This document shows, one piece after another, positions 43,853 through 53,549 of a stretch of 64,000 nt of DNA; the stretch's first letter is position 1; each line of letters opens with the position of its first letter. The translations under genes and the position numbers were made by a program. Origin of the DNA: Robertkochia solimangrovi (lineage in GTDB: Bacteria; Bacteroidota; Bacteroidia; Flavobacteriales; Flavobacteriaceae); assembly GCF_007279655.1 (NCBI RefSeq), contig NZ_QKWN01000002.1:248001-312000 (forward strand), read 5' to 3'. The notes under the pieces were generated by a model. It had not been told where the DNA came from. It saw nothing but the letters and a program-made list of their open reading frames with translations, and ran no database searches.

Positions 43853-44060
43853 CACCAACACTGATAAGCGTTGATTAAAACAAGATCATTACGTGCCGAT
43901 TACCTGGGGCCCAATGTTATCGTTATTGCAAACTAGTTCACAATGCACCCGTCACTTGGGTCACCGATACTGAAAACTGTGTCACTGGGTGAGTAGTAAG
44001 CTGGTTCTGTGCAACGGTAACATTGTGAATTAGTGTTGGGTGCGTAATGTTATAGTTTTG
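43853..44060. repeat. R1-type repeat forming a large inverted pair
   Basis: 43853-43986 is a direct copy of 41501-41640. The following 43981-44060 (GTCACTGGGTGAGTAG...GGGTGCGTAATG) is an inverted relative of the same unit, so this stretch can fold on itself. No gene is present; the small open frame on the minus strand is a by-product. Confidence 0.65.
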
Positions 44061-44155
44061 TATCAAAGACAGGGTGCTCAACTTGAATATCTCAATACAC
44101 TCCCTAAATTCCTGCATTCCTGTTATCTTTGAATCCAAAGTAAAATGACAGTCGT

Positions 44156-44770
44156 ATGTTCTATTATGCTATCGATCTTCTGGGGACCTTCGCTTTTGCT
44201 ATTTCAGGGGTGCTTACCGCCATGAATAAAAGGTTGGATCCGTTTGGGATTTTTATCATTGCCTTCGTTACCGCGCTCGGGGGAGGTACGATCAGAGATG
44301 TGATCATAGGGGTGCAGCCGGTAACCTGGCTCGTCAACCCCATGTACTTTTATACGATCATTATAGCGGTGTTCTTTGCCTTCTTTTTTCGTGAGAAATT
44401 AAAGTACCTGCGAACCTCACTTTTTTTGTTTGATACCCTTGGTATCGGACTCTATACGGTGGTTGGCGTGGAAAAAGGTCTTGCAGCCGGACTCATTCCT
44501 TTGATGTGTATTACATTAGGAACCGTTACTGCCTGTTTTGGTGGGGTGATAAGAGATATACTTTGTAATGAGATCCCGCTGATATTCAACGGGACCATCT
44601 ATGCAACCCCCTGTGTTATCGGGGGAATCAGCTATTTTATTCTGAAATACTTCAATGTTGAAAGCGATATTATTTTCATGGTGCCGATTATTGTCGTCAT
44701 CGTAATACGATTGTTGGCAGTGCGGTATAATATAACACTTCCTAATATTTATAAAACAAAGGCATCTTAA
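44156..44770 (+). CDS. TRIC/UPF0126-type membrane protein
   Basis: This 204-residue protein has two repeated three-helix units, each with glycine-rich signatures (DLLGTFAFAISGVLTAMNKRL, ALGGGTIRDVIIG; VTACFGGVIRDILCNEIPL). This is the UPF0126 (YicG/TRIC-like) layout. Bacterial TRIC homologues conduct cations; others have been linked to glycine transport. Confidence 0.88.
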   Translation: MFYYAIDLLGTFAFAISGVLTAMNKRLDPFGIFIIAFVTALGGGTIRDVIIGVQPVTWLVNPMYFYTIIIAVFFAFFFREKLKYLRTSLFLFDTLGIGLYTVVGVEKGLAAGLIPLMCITLGTVTACFGGVIRDILCNEIPLIFNGTIYATPCVIGGISYFILKYFNVESDIIFMVPIIVVIVIRLLAVRYNITLPNIYKTKAS

Positions 44771-44784
44771 TAAGGGTGCATAAT

Positions 44785-45519
44785 TTAGTCGAGAATCTCC
44801 ACAGATTTTATGGTGACATTCTGTAAAGGCCATTCGCCATCATCGATCGGTACCTGATTGATTTTGTCAACCACTTCCATTCCGGAAATCACTTTTCCAA
44901 AAGCCGTGTATTTTCCATCAAGATGAAACGCACCCGGTTTTTGAACCACAATGAAGAATTCATAAGGCGAAGCGAGTTTGTGTGGGTTATCCACGTTATC
45001 GCTACTGGGCATACTGACGATCCCACGGGCATGAGAATGTCCTTTATCGGTATCAGGAGGAAGCAGATAGGTGCCGATCTCCCTTCGTTTTCGGTTGGTG
45101 GAAGGCATGTCGGAATTACCTCCTTGTATAACAAAGTCCTTCACAACACGATGAAAAAGGGTGTTGTTGAAATATTTCTTTTTAGTGAGAAAGATGAAAT
45201 TCGCACGATGATAGGGTGTGTTTTCAAAGAGTTCGATATCGAAATCACCCATGGAGGTATGTACTCTGACCAGTTTTTCAGGATTTTTCTTTTCGTAATC
45301 AAAAAAGAAAGGAATGGCATTGTCATCGTTTAGTTCAAAAGGCTCTTCTTCCGGCTCCTCTTTGGTAGCCAAAGTGGAATCGACAACCTGTTCCTTTGCC
45401 GAAAGGGTATCCCTGGTAGTTGCCCCGGTATCTCCCGACTTTTTTTGACGGCTATCACCGCAGGCTGTACAAAGAAATAATAGTAATATTGTAGGGAATA
45501 GAGACGATTTAAATATCAT
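44785..45519 (-). CDS. Cyclophilin-type peptidyl-prolyl isomerase, lipoprotein
   Basis: This 244-residue product has a lipoprotein signal (FPTILLLFLCTACGDS). A charged linker (about 25-70) precedes the cyclophilin domain: TPYHRANFIFLTKKKYFNNT, FHRVVKDFVIQGG, FHLDGKYTAFGKVISGMEVV. It helps fold exported proteins. Its start codon overlaps that of the divergent Nudix gene by two bases. Confidence 0.88.
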   Translation of the reverse strand: MIFKSSLFPTILLLFLCTACGDSRQKKSGDTGATTRDTLSAKEQVVDSTLATKEEPEEEPFELNDDNAIPFFFDYEKKNPEKLVRVHTSMGDFDIELFENTPYHRANFIFLTKKKYFNNTLFHRVVKDFVIQGGNSDMPSTNRKRREIGTYLLPPDTDKGHSHARGIVSMPSSDNVDNPHKLASPYEFFIVVQKPGAFHLDGKYTAFGKVISGMEVVDKINQVPIDDGEWPLQNVTIKSVEILD

Positions 45520-46159
45520 GAAATTTCAGGATTTTAAAGATTTGGTACCAAAAATAAAAAATATGGCATTGCCCGGTGCGGAATCTCACTATAAAATGGC
45601 ACCTGAACAACGTATTCAGGCGCTGGAAGCATTGAATGTTGACAGAGATAGCATGCGAAAAGCAGCAGTGCTTAGCCTGTTCTATCCGGACTTAACAGGT
45701 GACACCAATCTTTTACTGATCCTGAGAAAGACCTATAAGGGTGTGCATTCTAATCAGGTGGGTTTCCCGGGAGGCAAGGAAGAACCGGAAGATCCTGACC
45801 TGATGTATACCGCTTTAAGGGAAACCCAGGAAGAAGTAGGAGTGGCGCCGACGGATATTTCTGTGATCAGACCGATCTCTGAGATCTACATTCCCCCCAG
45901 TAATTTTCTGGTAACTCCTTTTATGGGTTTTTCCGGAAAATTCCTCAAGTTCATTCCGGATGAAGTGGAAGTGGAAGAGATTCTGGAGGTTAGGCTGTCT
46001 GCATTGCTGGATGAACGTAATATCGGAAGTCATGATTATAAGACCTCCTATGCCGGTAAAATTGCGGTTCCGGTATTCAAATTGAACGATTTTAATGTAT
46101 GGGGAGCGACAGCAATGATGTTAAATGAAGTAAAAGATATTATATTGCGGGCAACCTAA
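45518..46159 (+). CDS. Nudix hydrolase, CoA pyrophosphatase type
   Basis: This 213-residue enzyme has a Nudix box of the NudL/CoA-pyrophosphatase kind: VGFPGGKEEPEDPDLMYTA then LRETQEEVGV, with the extra spacing before REXXEE seen in NudL. PPSNFLVTPFMGF is a further family mark. It probably cleaves CoA or its oxidised form. The start overlaps the divergent cyclophilin start. Confidence 0.88.
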   Translation: MKFQDFKDLVPKIKNMALPGAESHYKMAPEQRIQALEALNVDRDSMRKAAVLSLFYPDLTGDTNLLLILRKTYKGVHSNQVGFPGGKEEPEDPDLMYTALRETQEEVGVAPTDISVIRPISEIYIPPSNFLVTPFMGFSGKFLKFIPDEVEVEEILEVRLSALLDERNIGSHDYKTSYAGKIAVPVFKLNDFNVWGATAMMLNEVKDIILRAT

Positions 46160-46207
46160 CCACAGGATTTCGTAATTTTGCAATTCTGAAAAATTTAAAA
46201 TAAAAGA

Positions 46208-47011
46208 ATGGGATTATTTAAAAAAAATCCGTTCGGACATATATTATTGCTTAAAAAGTGGCTGATACGTATTGCAGGAGTAATGACGCATCAGCGTTAT
46301 CGTGGCTTCAATGAACTGCAGATCGAAGGGTCGGAGATCATTAAATCACTTCCGGAAACCGGCGTGCTCTTTGTTTCCAATCACCAAACGTATTTTGCCG
46401 ATGTTGTGGCGATGTTCCATGTGTTCAATGCCAGTCTCAGTCACCGTGTAGACAGTATTAAGAATGTCGGTTATCTGTGGCACCCAAAACTGAATATCTA
46501 TTATGTTGCCGCAAAGGAAACCATGCGTTCAGGTTTTCTTCCAAAAGTTCTTGCTTATGCAGGAGCTATAACCGTTGAGCGAACCTGGAGAGAAAAAGGA
46601 CAGGATATTAAACGAGAGGTCAATCTGAACGATACGGAGAATATCGGAGTTGCCCTGGATGATGGCTGGGTGATCACTTTCCCACAGGGAACCACCAAGC
46701 CCTGGAAACCGATACGCAAAGGAACGGCACATATCATTAAACAATACAAGCCCATTGTGATCCCTATCGTGATCGATGGCTTCAGAAGGTCTTTCGATAA
46801 GAAGGGACTTCGTATCAAGAAAAAGGGTATCTTACAGTCGTTTGTTGTGAAAGAACCTCTGGAAATCGATTATGACAATGAAAGTATCGAGGAGATCGTA
46901 GAAAAAATCGAATATGCGATCGAGCAGCATCCTTCCTTCCTCAAAGTGATTCCGCATGAAGCAGTAGAAGAGATGGAAGCCCTCAACAAAACCCGCCAAT
47001 GGCAATATTAA
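46208..47011 (+). CDS. 1-acylglycerol-3-phosphate acyltransferase-like (PlsC family)
   Basis: This 267-residue protein has the PlsC acyltransferase motif NHQTYFADV (an NHxxxxD variant of HxxxxD) and the later FPQGTTKPW (EGT-like block) and IVIPIVIDGFRRS. It would transfer an acyl chain to lysophospholipid in the inner membrane. It is likely co-transcribed with the Nudix gene upstream (48 bases). Confidence 0.85.
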   Translation: MGLFKKNPFGHILLLKKWLIRIAGVMTHQRYRGFNELQIEGSEIIKSLPETGVLFVSNHQTYFADVVAMFHVFNASLSHRVDSIKNVGYLWHPKLNIYYVAAKETMRSGFLPKVLAYAGAITVERTWREKGQDIKREVNLNDTENIGVALDDGWVITFPQGTTKPWKPIRKGTAHIIKQYKPIVIPIVIDGFRRSFDKKGLRIKKKGILQSFVVKEPLEIDYDNESIEEIVEKIEYAIEQHPSFLKVIPHEAVEEMEALNKTRQWQY

Positions 47012-47042
47012 TTCCGTAACTAACAATTAACCACACATTACT

Positions 47043-49850
47043 ATGATCAAAAACTTTTTCGTTGGGCTATTACTGATCCTCGGAATCAGTTCCTATGCCC
47101 AGAAACGAGCTTTGACACCCGATGATTTCGATAGCTGGAAATCGATTGGTGGCGTAAAGATGTCTGAAAATGGTCGCTATGCCGTTTATCAATATGATCC
47201 TGCAATGGGAGACGGCGTCTTGATTATCAAAGATCTCAAGACATCCTTTCAGGATACAATTCCAAGAGGAACTAATGCTAATTTTAGTGCGAACAGTAAT
47301 TTTGTGACTTTCGATATCGAGGTTCCCCTGGAAATCCGAAGAAGAGAAGAGACCAAGAAGACTTCTGGTAAGAAAAAAGAAAAGGATTCTCTGGGAATCT
47401 ATGTGCTAAGTAGCCATAAGCTGAAGAAATATCCAAAGAACTATGGGTATAGCATGCCTGAAGAGGGTGCAGAATGGCTGGCTTTTAAGACGATTGTTTC
47501 TACACCTGAAGAACAGGTAAAGGATACACTCGTAAAAGATACGGTAGCGGCAACCGATAAAGGTGATAAGAAGGAGAAAAAACCAAAGATGAAGCTGGAT
47601 ACGCTGGTTGTGGTGATGAATCCATTATCAGGAGACAGTATTTCCTTTGACAAGATCAAGCAATACACCTGGGCCAAAAAGTCAGACAAGTTGTTGCTGA
47701 CTACCGAGAAAAAAGATTCAGTGGGAACCCGTTCTGCAATGATATGGTTTGATGCGGGTACTAAAAAGCACGATACCATCTATAATGAAGAAGGTTGGTT
47801 GAAAGGAGTAAGTTTCGAGGATAACGGAAATTATTTTGCTTTCTTAAAAACAACGGATACAACCAAGATCAAGAAATATGAATTATTCCTTGGGAATCCA
47901 TCCGGCGCTGTCAAGGGTGTAGCAGATACAAGGATCGATGGTTTGCCGACTGGTTGGACGGTTTCAGAAAATTCCAGACTGTACTTTTCAGAGAACGGAA
48001 AGCGACTTTTCTTCGGAACTTCAGAATTGGAGACCGAGCATGAAAAGGATACGCTTTTGAACAATGAGCGGGAAAGACTTGATATCTGGTCCTGGACTGA
48101 CCTTGAACTACAGCCGATGCAAAAACTTAACTTATCCAGAGATAAACGTAAGACCTATCTGGCAGTACTGAATATTCCTCAAATGCAGGCCATTCAGCTT
48201 TCAGATACGTTGGTTCCTGATGTTTCAGTTTTGGAAAAAGGGGATATGACGTATGCACTTGGGAGCGATGATACTCCTTATAAAAGAGCGCAATCATGGA
48301 ACGGACTCTGGATCAGGGATTTTTATCTGATCGATATGAATTCCGGGGAAAGACGCCTTTTGAAACAGGGTCAGGGTTCAATTAATGTGGGCCCTGCGCA
48401 AAAATATGCAGTGTACTATAACCGTGAAGACAGTATTTACTACAGTCTGGATCTGGCTACGCGTAAAGAATTGCCTTTGACCAAAAACCTTCCGGTAAAG
48501 TTCTATGATGAACTTAATGATACGCCGTCTGAGCCCTATGCCTATGGTGTGACCGGTTGGGCAGAGAACGATCGCTATATTTTTATCTACGACCGTTACG
48601 ACATCTGGAAGCTCGATCCAACCATGAAGGAAAAACCAGTGCGCGTTACTGCCGACGGACGAGAAAATCACATGGAGTACCGATATCAGCAACTCGACAG
48701 AGATGAGAAATTTATCGATATGAATGGTAAGGTGCTCGTGCGTATGTTTAATGAGGATACCAAACAGGCAGGTATCGCTTATGCTAATTTTAAAAGAAGT
48801 CGTCACCCGCAGACGATTATGAAAGGAGATTATTCCTTAAGACTCGCAGCCAAAGCAGACAATAGTGATGCATTGTTGTATACCAAAGAAAGTTTTAAAG
48901 AATATCCTGAACTCTATGCAACAGACAGTCGTTTTAAAGCACCCGTGAAGATCAGTAATGGTGGTTCACAGATGGCTGCTTATAAATGGGGTAATGTTAA
49001 GTTGGTGTCGTGGACTTCCTATGACGGGGTTCCTTTACAGGGAATTCTGTATATGCCGGAGAATATGGAGATCGGAAAACGGTATCCCATGGTGAGCTAT
49101 TTCTATGAGCGCTCTTCCGACAATTTGAATCGTTTTGTAACGCCCGCTCCAAGCCGTTCTACGGTAAATAAGACCTTTTATGTGAGTAACGATTACCTGA
49201 TCTTTGTGCCGGATATCGTTTACAAAGATGGTTATCCCGGGAAAAGTGCTTATAACTGTATTGTAAGTGGCGTAGAGGCCATGGTAGATCAGTTTCCCTT
49301 CGTGGATACCGAACGTGTTGCTTTACAAGGGCAAAGCTGGGGAGGTTATCAAACGGCTTTCCTGATCACCCAGACCGATCGATTTGCGGCAGCAATGGCA
49401 GGAGCACCGGTAAGTAACATGACAAGTGCCTATGGCGGAATTCGTTGGGGAACCGGTATGAGCCGTATGTTTCAGTACGAACATACACAAAGCCGTATCG
49501 GAGGAACCCTTTGGGAGAAACCAGAACTCTATATCGAAAACTCTCCGTTATTCTATGCAGATAAGATCAATACGCCTTTATTGATGATGCACAATGATGA
49601 AGATGGTGCAGTGCCATGGTATCAGGGGATCGAATATTTTGTCGCTTTGAGGCGATTGAATAAGCCGGTATGGATGTTGAGTTATAATGGAGAGCCTCAT
49701 AACCTCGAAGGCCGAAGCTGGGGTAACCGTAAAGACCTTTCTATTCGTATGATGCAGTTCTTCGATCACTATCTTAAAGACAAGCCCGAACCTAAATGGA
49801 TGAAGAAGGGCAGGCCTGCATTGACCAAAGATTATGATAAAGCCTATTAA
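47043..49850 (+). CDS. Secreted S9 prolyl-oligopeptidase-family peptidase
   Basis: This 935-residue protein has a signal peptide (FFVGLLLILGISSYAQ), a long beta-propeller-like region (about 40-650) and a C-terminal alpha/beta-hydrolase domain with the nucleophile elbow LQGQSWGGYQT, the acid in MHNDEDGAVPW and the His in NGEPHNLEG. It is probably a periplasmic dipeptidyl- or oligopeptidase. Lysine-rich low-complexity linkers occur around 95-190. Confidence 0.9.
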   Translation: MIKNFFVGLLLILGISSYAQKRALTPDDFDSWKSIGGVKMSENGRYAVYQYDPAMGDGVLIIKDLKTSFQDTIPRGTNANFSANSNFVTFDIEVPLEIRRREETKKTSGKKKEKDSLGIYVLSSHKLKKYPKNYGYSMPEEGAEWLAFKTIVSTPEEQVKDTLVKDTVAATDKGDKKEKKPKMKLDTLVVVMNPLSGDSISFDKIKQYTWAKKSDKLLLTTEKKDSVGTRSAMIWFDAGTKKHDTIYNEEGWLKGVSFEDNGNYFAFLKTTDTTKIKKYELFLGNPSGAVKGVADTRIDGLPTGWTVSENSRLYFSENGKRLFFGTSELETEHEKDTLLNNERERLDIWSWTDLELQPMQKLNLSRDKRKTYLAVLNIPQMQAIQLSDTLVPDVSVLEKGDMTYALGSDDTPYKRAQSWNGLWIRDFYLIDMNSGERRLLKQGQGSINVGPAQKYAVYYNREDSIYYSLDLATRKELPLTKNLPVKFYDELNDTPSEPYAYGVTGWAENDRYIFIYDRYDIWKLDPTMKEKPVRVTADGRENHMEYRYQQLDRDEKFIDMNGKVLVRMFNEDTKQAGIAYANFKRSRHPQTIMKGDYSLRLAAKADNSDALLYTKESFKEYPELYATDSRFKAPVKISNGGSQMAAYKWGNVKLVSWTSYDGVPLQGILYMPENMEIGKRYPMVSYFYERSSDNLNRFVTPAPSRSTVNKTFYVSNDYLIFVPDIVYKDGYPGKSAYNCIVSGVEAMVDQFPFVDTERVALQGQSWGGYQTAFLITQTDRFAAAMAGAPVSNMTSAYGGIRWGTGMSRMFQYEHTQSRIGGTLWEKPELYIENSPLFYADKINTPLLMMHNDEDGAVPWYQGIEYFVALRRLNKPVWMLSYNGEPHNLEGRSWGNRKDLSIRMMQFFDHYLKDKPEPKWMKKGRPALTKDYDKAY

Positions 49851-49912
49851 GTGACACCGGTGACGAAAGTGTTACCTGTGACTTAAATGAAAATAAAAAA
49901 TTGATACCAATC

Positions 49913-49940
49913 AAAACGCCCGGTAAATCCGGGCGTTTTT
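49913..49940. terminator. Bidirectional intrinsic terminator
   Basis: AAAACGCCCGG and CCGGGCGTTTT form a strong hairpin with flanking A and T runs. It lies between the convergent S9 peptidase gene and the membrane-protein gene at 49966. Confidence 0.85.
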
Positions 49941-49965
49941 ATTTGATAGGGAAGTGACTGTGATT

Positions 49966-50583
49966 TTAGAATTCGATCTTTTTAAGCTCGTTGTAATTAC
50001 GTTTGAGTCGACGCATAAAGAATCCGTAGATCAGGGCATAGAAACCGATAAAGAAACCGAGTACGATTGCAGTACTGATCAGTGTCACTCCGATGACCAA
50101 TAGGTATTCTTTAGAATCTGCATGACTGATAAATTCGTCCCATCCACCTTTAGAGGAAACAAAATTATGGATCATCATATACATGGATATGATCCCGCCA
50201 TAGATAAGGTTGAAAAGGATATAGGCTTTAACAGTTCTTCTGGATCGGATAATATTGTCGAGGAGTCCTTTTACAGAGGAATCAGCTGAGATCTTTCTGT
50301 AATTGCTGAAAAAGCGATAGATAAAATATACCAGCACCGGGATCAGGAGATAAGAAGTCCATTCCAGAAAGGGTGGTACTTTGATGTTCTTTTCAAACTG
50401 CGGATGGTATAGCAGTGTGATCAGGAGTCCGAGTACGAACTCCATGAGACAAACGATAAAGATCCATTTTACCGTGGAGCGGGATCGCTTCAGGATCATG
50501 GCATAAAGTTCGTCATAGGAGAGCTTTGGAAGAGCATCACTCTTCTTTTGCCACTCTTTTTTAAAAAAATCTAACTCTTCCAT
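49966..50583 (-). CDS. Membrane protein encoded with an ECF sigma factor
   Basis: This 205-residue protein has a soluble N-terminus (about 1-35) and four to five membrane helices (TVKWIFIVCLMEFVLGLLITLL; SYLLIPVLVYFIYRFF; AYILFNLIYGGIISMYMM; VTLISTAIVLGFFIGFYAL). It starts one base after the sigma factor stop, so it is probably its regulatory partner, though no anti-sigma domain is recognised. Confidence 0.75.
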   Translation of the reverse strand: MEELDFFKKEWQKKSDALPKLSYDELYAMILKRSRSTVKWIFIVCLMEFVLGLLITLLYHPQFEKNIKVPPFLEWTSYLLIPVLVYFIYRFFSNYRKISADSSVKGLLDNIIRSRRTVKAYILFNLIYGGIISMYMMIHNFVSSKGGWDEFISHADSKEYLLVIGVTLISTAIVLGFFIGFYALIYGFFMRRLKRNYNELKKIEF

Positions 50584-50584
50584 A

Positions 50585-51079
50585 TCAAGGGTTAAGTATT
50601 GTTTTTAATTTTGTTTTGATCCTGTTCATCTTTACCCGTGCATTGACTTCAGAGATACCCAGTGTCTCAGAGATCTCGCAATAGTTTTTATCCTCCAGGT
50701 AGAGAAAGACCAAAGCCTTCTCAATGTCGTTTAATTGTTTAATAGCATCATAGATCAATCGGAGCTGTCTTTCCTGAGTATCATCATAAGGTTCAGACCT
50801 GACCTTATATACCACATTGTCGATATCCTGAGTTTTGGGTTGTTTTTTGGATTTTCGGTAAAGAGTGATCGCTGTGTTCAGCGCCACCCGATACATCCAG
50901 GTGCTGAATTTAGCATCCCCTCTGAACTTCGGATACGCCTTCCATAACTGGATGGTAATTTCCTGGAACAGATCCTTGTGAGCATCGCTGTCATTGGTGT
51001 AGATCCTGCATATTTTATGCACGATATTTTGATGTTCTTCCAGTTGGCTGATAAAACTATGTTCCAGTTCTTTACTCAC
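50585..51079 (-). CDS. ECF-type RNA polymerase sigma factor
   Basis: This 164-residue sigma-70 family protein has region 2 (DAHKDLFQEITIQLWKAYPKF, then FSTWMYRVALNTAI) and region 4 (LNDIEKALVFLYLEDKNYCE, ISETLGISEVNARVKMNRIK). It is short, lacks region 3 and is coupled to the membrane-protein gene that follows. Confidence 0.92.
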   Translation of the reverse strand: MSKELEHSFISQLEEHQNIVHKICRIYTNDSDAHKDLFQEITIQLWKAYPKFRGDAKFSTWMYRVALNTAITLYRKSKKQPKTQDIDNVVYKVRSEPYDDTQERQLRLIYDAIKQLNDIEKALVFLYLEDKNYCEISETLGISEVNARVKMNRIKTKLKTILNP

Positions 51080-51241
51080 TAACGCATTTAAGGTTTAAAG
51101 ATTGGTATCCGTTTTTGAAGTTTTGTTACACTGAAGATAAAATAATTTTAACAACAAGCCGATTGTTTACAGTATTCAATATACTTTGACTCACCGTATC
51201 CTATACTGTGGTACGGTATAACCCGGCAATCTTGTTTTGAA

Positions 51242-51345
51242 TTAAGAATTAAGAATTAAGAATGGAATTATAATCAACCATCTACAATCCATAATTCATA
51301 ATCCATAATTCACAATTCATAATCCATAATCCATAATTCACCACT
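51242..51345. repeat. AT-rich tandem repeats before ndh
   Basis: ATTAAGA repeats three times from 51242, followed by interleaved copies of CATAATTCA and AATCCATA up to about 51340. Such simple repeats can vary in copy number by slippage. They lie about 80-180 bases upstream of the NADH dehydrogenase gene, in a gap that holds no gene. Confidence 0.6.
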
Positions 51346-51423
51346 TACCTTCTACACCAAGATTTTGAAATTATTTCGGTTACCAAGGATATTAATCCTA
51401 AATTTGAAGGAATAGGCGCTTAT

Positions 51424-52734
51424 ATGAATATACCGAGATCAAGCTTTCCCAGAGTTATCATAGCCGGAGGAGGTTTTGCAGGAATTTCACTGGCAAAGAA
51501 ACTTTCCAAACAGGATATACAGGTCGTACTTCTCGATCGTCATAACTATCATACATTTCAACCATTGTTATACCAGGTGTCTACGGGCGGACTCGAACCG
51601 GATTCGATCGCTTATCCTATTCGGAAGATATTGTCGAAGTATTCCAATTTCTTTTTCAGGCTAACTACTTTGGAATCGGTGGATACCGAGAACAACAAGG
51701 TGATTTGTGATATCGGAGAGATCGATTATGATTACCTGGTGATCGCGACCGGTTCCGACACGAATTTTTTCGGAAATGAAGAAATTCAAAAGAACAGTAT
51801 GAGTATGAAAACCATACCTGAGTCCTTAAATCTGAGGTCCCTTATTTTAGAAAATTTCGAGGAAGCCCTGCTGGCCGATAGTATGGACGATCGGGATGCA
51901 CTGATGAATTTCGTGATCGTAGGGGCAGGACCAACCGGAGTGGAATTAGCAGGAGCGTTGGCAGAAATAAAAAAGGGAATTCTGCCTAAGGATTATCCGG
52001 ACCTGGATACCAGAAGAGCGCAGATCAACCTCATACAATCTTCTGACCGTGTTTTAAATGCCATGAGCAATGAAGCATCGGAAAAAGCGGAAGAATTTTT
52101 GGAAGACCTCGGAGTTAATATTTGGAAGAATACCAGGGTAACAAGGTATGACGGTGATCTCGTGACAACCAATACTGATCTGAGCATGCGAACAGCTACA
52201 CTCATCTGGGCAGCAGGAGTTAAAGGAGCAACCGTGAAAGGTATAGACGGAACGGATCTTGTCACTAAGGGTAATCGTATTATCGTGAATGAATTCAGTC
52301 AGGTCAAGGGGTTGATAAATGTATTTGCAATAGGGGATATCGCCAGCATGGAATCTGAAGACTTTCCTTTAGGACATCCGATGATGGCTCAGCCGGCGAT
52401 ACAACAGGGCAAACATCTTGGAGACAATCTTATTCGTTTAACCGAAGATCTGCCGATGGAGCCCTTTCATTACCGGGATAAAGGAGCTATGGCTACTATT
52501 GGAAGAAACAAGGCAGTAGTAGACTTGCCAAGAACAAAATATCAGGGAGTTTTCGCTTGGTTCGTCTGGATGTTCGTGCATCTGTACTTCCTCATAGGAT
52601 ACCGAAATCGAATCGTTGTGTTTATTAACTGGGTGTACAATTATGTGCGGTTCGATCGTGAGGCACGATTGATCATCAGGCCCTATAAAAAGAATCGTGA
52701 AATTCGAAAAGCATCAGGGAACCCTTTTACTTAG
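51424..52734 (+). CDS. ndh: Type II NADH dehydrogenase
   Basis: This 436-residue flavoprotein has the FAD-binding motif VIIAGGGFAGISLAKKL, the NADH-binding motif FVIVGAGPTGVELAGALAE, and FAIGDIASMES, the second FAD motif. The C-terminal hydrophobic segment (WFVWMFVHLYFLIGY) would hold it on the membrane. It passes electrons from NADH to quinone without pumping protons. It overlaps the next, convergent gene by eight bases. Confidence 0.92.
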   Translation: MNIPRSSFPRVIIAGGGFAGISLAKKLSKQDIQVVLLDRHNYHTFQPLLYQVSTGGLEPDSIAYPIRKILSKYSNFFFRLTTLESVDTENNKVICDIGEIDYDYLVIATGSDTNFFGNEEIQKNSMSMKTIPESLNLRSLILENFEEALLADSMDDRDALMNFVIVGAGPTGVELAGALAEIKKGILPKDYPDLDTRRAQINLIQSSDRVLNAMSNEASEKAEEFLEDLGVNIWKNTRVTRYDGDLVTTNTDLSMRTATLIWAAGVKGATVKGIDGTDLVTKGNRIIVNEFSQVKGLINVFAIGDIASMESEDFPLGHPMMAQPAIQQGKHLGDNLIRLTEDLPMEPFHYRDKGAMATIGRNKAVVDLPRTKYQGVFAWFVWMFVHLYFLIGYRNRIVVFINWVYNYVRFDREARLIIRPYKKNREIRKASGNPFT

Positions 52735-53404
52735 CCAATTGTTTATGTTCGACGAGAATACCGTGAATGATCATAAACTGTGACATTGCATAGAAAAGCA
52801 TGATAATTCCAAGACGGGCGGTGCCAATATGGCCAAACATATTCAGGCCGTCGATCATCTGGGAGAATATAAAGAAGAGTGTACCTAATAATACCAGATA
52901 AAAACTTTCTGTATTTACTTGATTATAGCGCATATATGCCCCTTGAAGAGTATAGATAAGCGTGATTACATAGATCAGAAGCGGGAGATAATAACGTTGG
53001 AGGCTGTCATATAAGAAATACAATACTCCAATTGTAATGAGAGATGAGATAAGTATGAAGGGGATAGCTCTCTTGATGTTTCCATCGGAATTTCGGTAAA
53101 AGATAAAAGAATATGAGACCATTGCAATGGTGAACAGGGTGAGGGCGATCACCGCTGTACTGATATTTTGACCGGAGATCAATAACATTTGTCCGATCAT
53201 CAGAGAAGTCAGAGCAATGAACACCATAATCCGCTCTTCCCGGGGTTTTGATTGACTGTTCAGAAAATAATAGATCATCAGACAGATCAAAACCGGAGGA
53301 GAGGTCAGTAATCTAAGATCGAAATCACTCGGGTAAAATCGGAATATAAGATCTACCACCAGTAAGATCAAAAAGACCGGTACCATGAACCAACGTTTCC
53401 TCAT
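52727..53404 (-). CDS. YhhN/TMEM86-like membrane protein
   Basis: This 225-residue protein has about eight membrane helices (FMVPVFLILLVVDLIFRFYP; LICLMIYYFL; VFIALTSLMIGQMLLISG; and others). The layout is that of YhhN/TMEM86 lysoplasmalogenase-like proteins. The similarity is in helix pattern, so the call is tentative. Convergent with ndh. Confidence 0.65.
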   Translation of the reverse strand: MRKRWFMVPVFLILLVVDLIFRFYPSDFDLRLLTSPPVLICLMIYYFLNSQSKPREERIMVFIALTSLMIGQMLLISGQNISTAVIALTLFTIAMVSYSFIFYRNSDGNIKRAIPFILISSLITIGVLYFLYDSLQRYYLPLLIYVITLIYTLQGAYMRYNQVNTESFYLVLLGTLFFIFSQMIDGLNMFGHIGTARLGIIMLFYAMSQFMIIHGILVEHKQLAK

Positions 53405-53549
53405 TTAGTAAAATCTTGGGATTTTTCTGTAACTAATGTACAAAAAAATGAAATTAATAGCTTGTGTATTAATGAATTAATAATAAGTCTAAATAGCGTG
53501 TACAGCCTTATTCCACAGGGGGTTCATAAGAATTGACCGGAAAGAAGGT

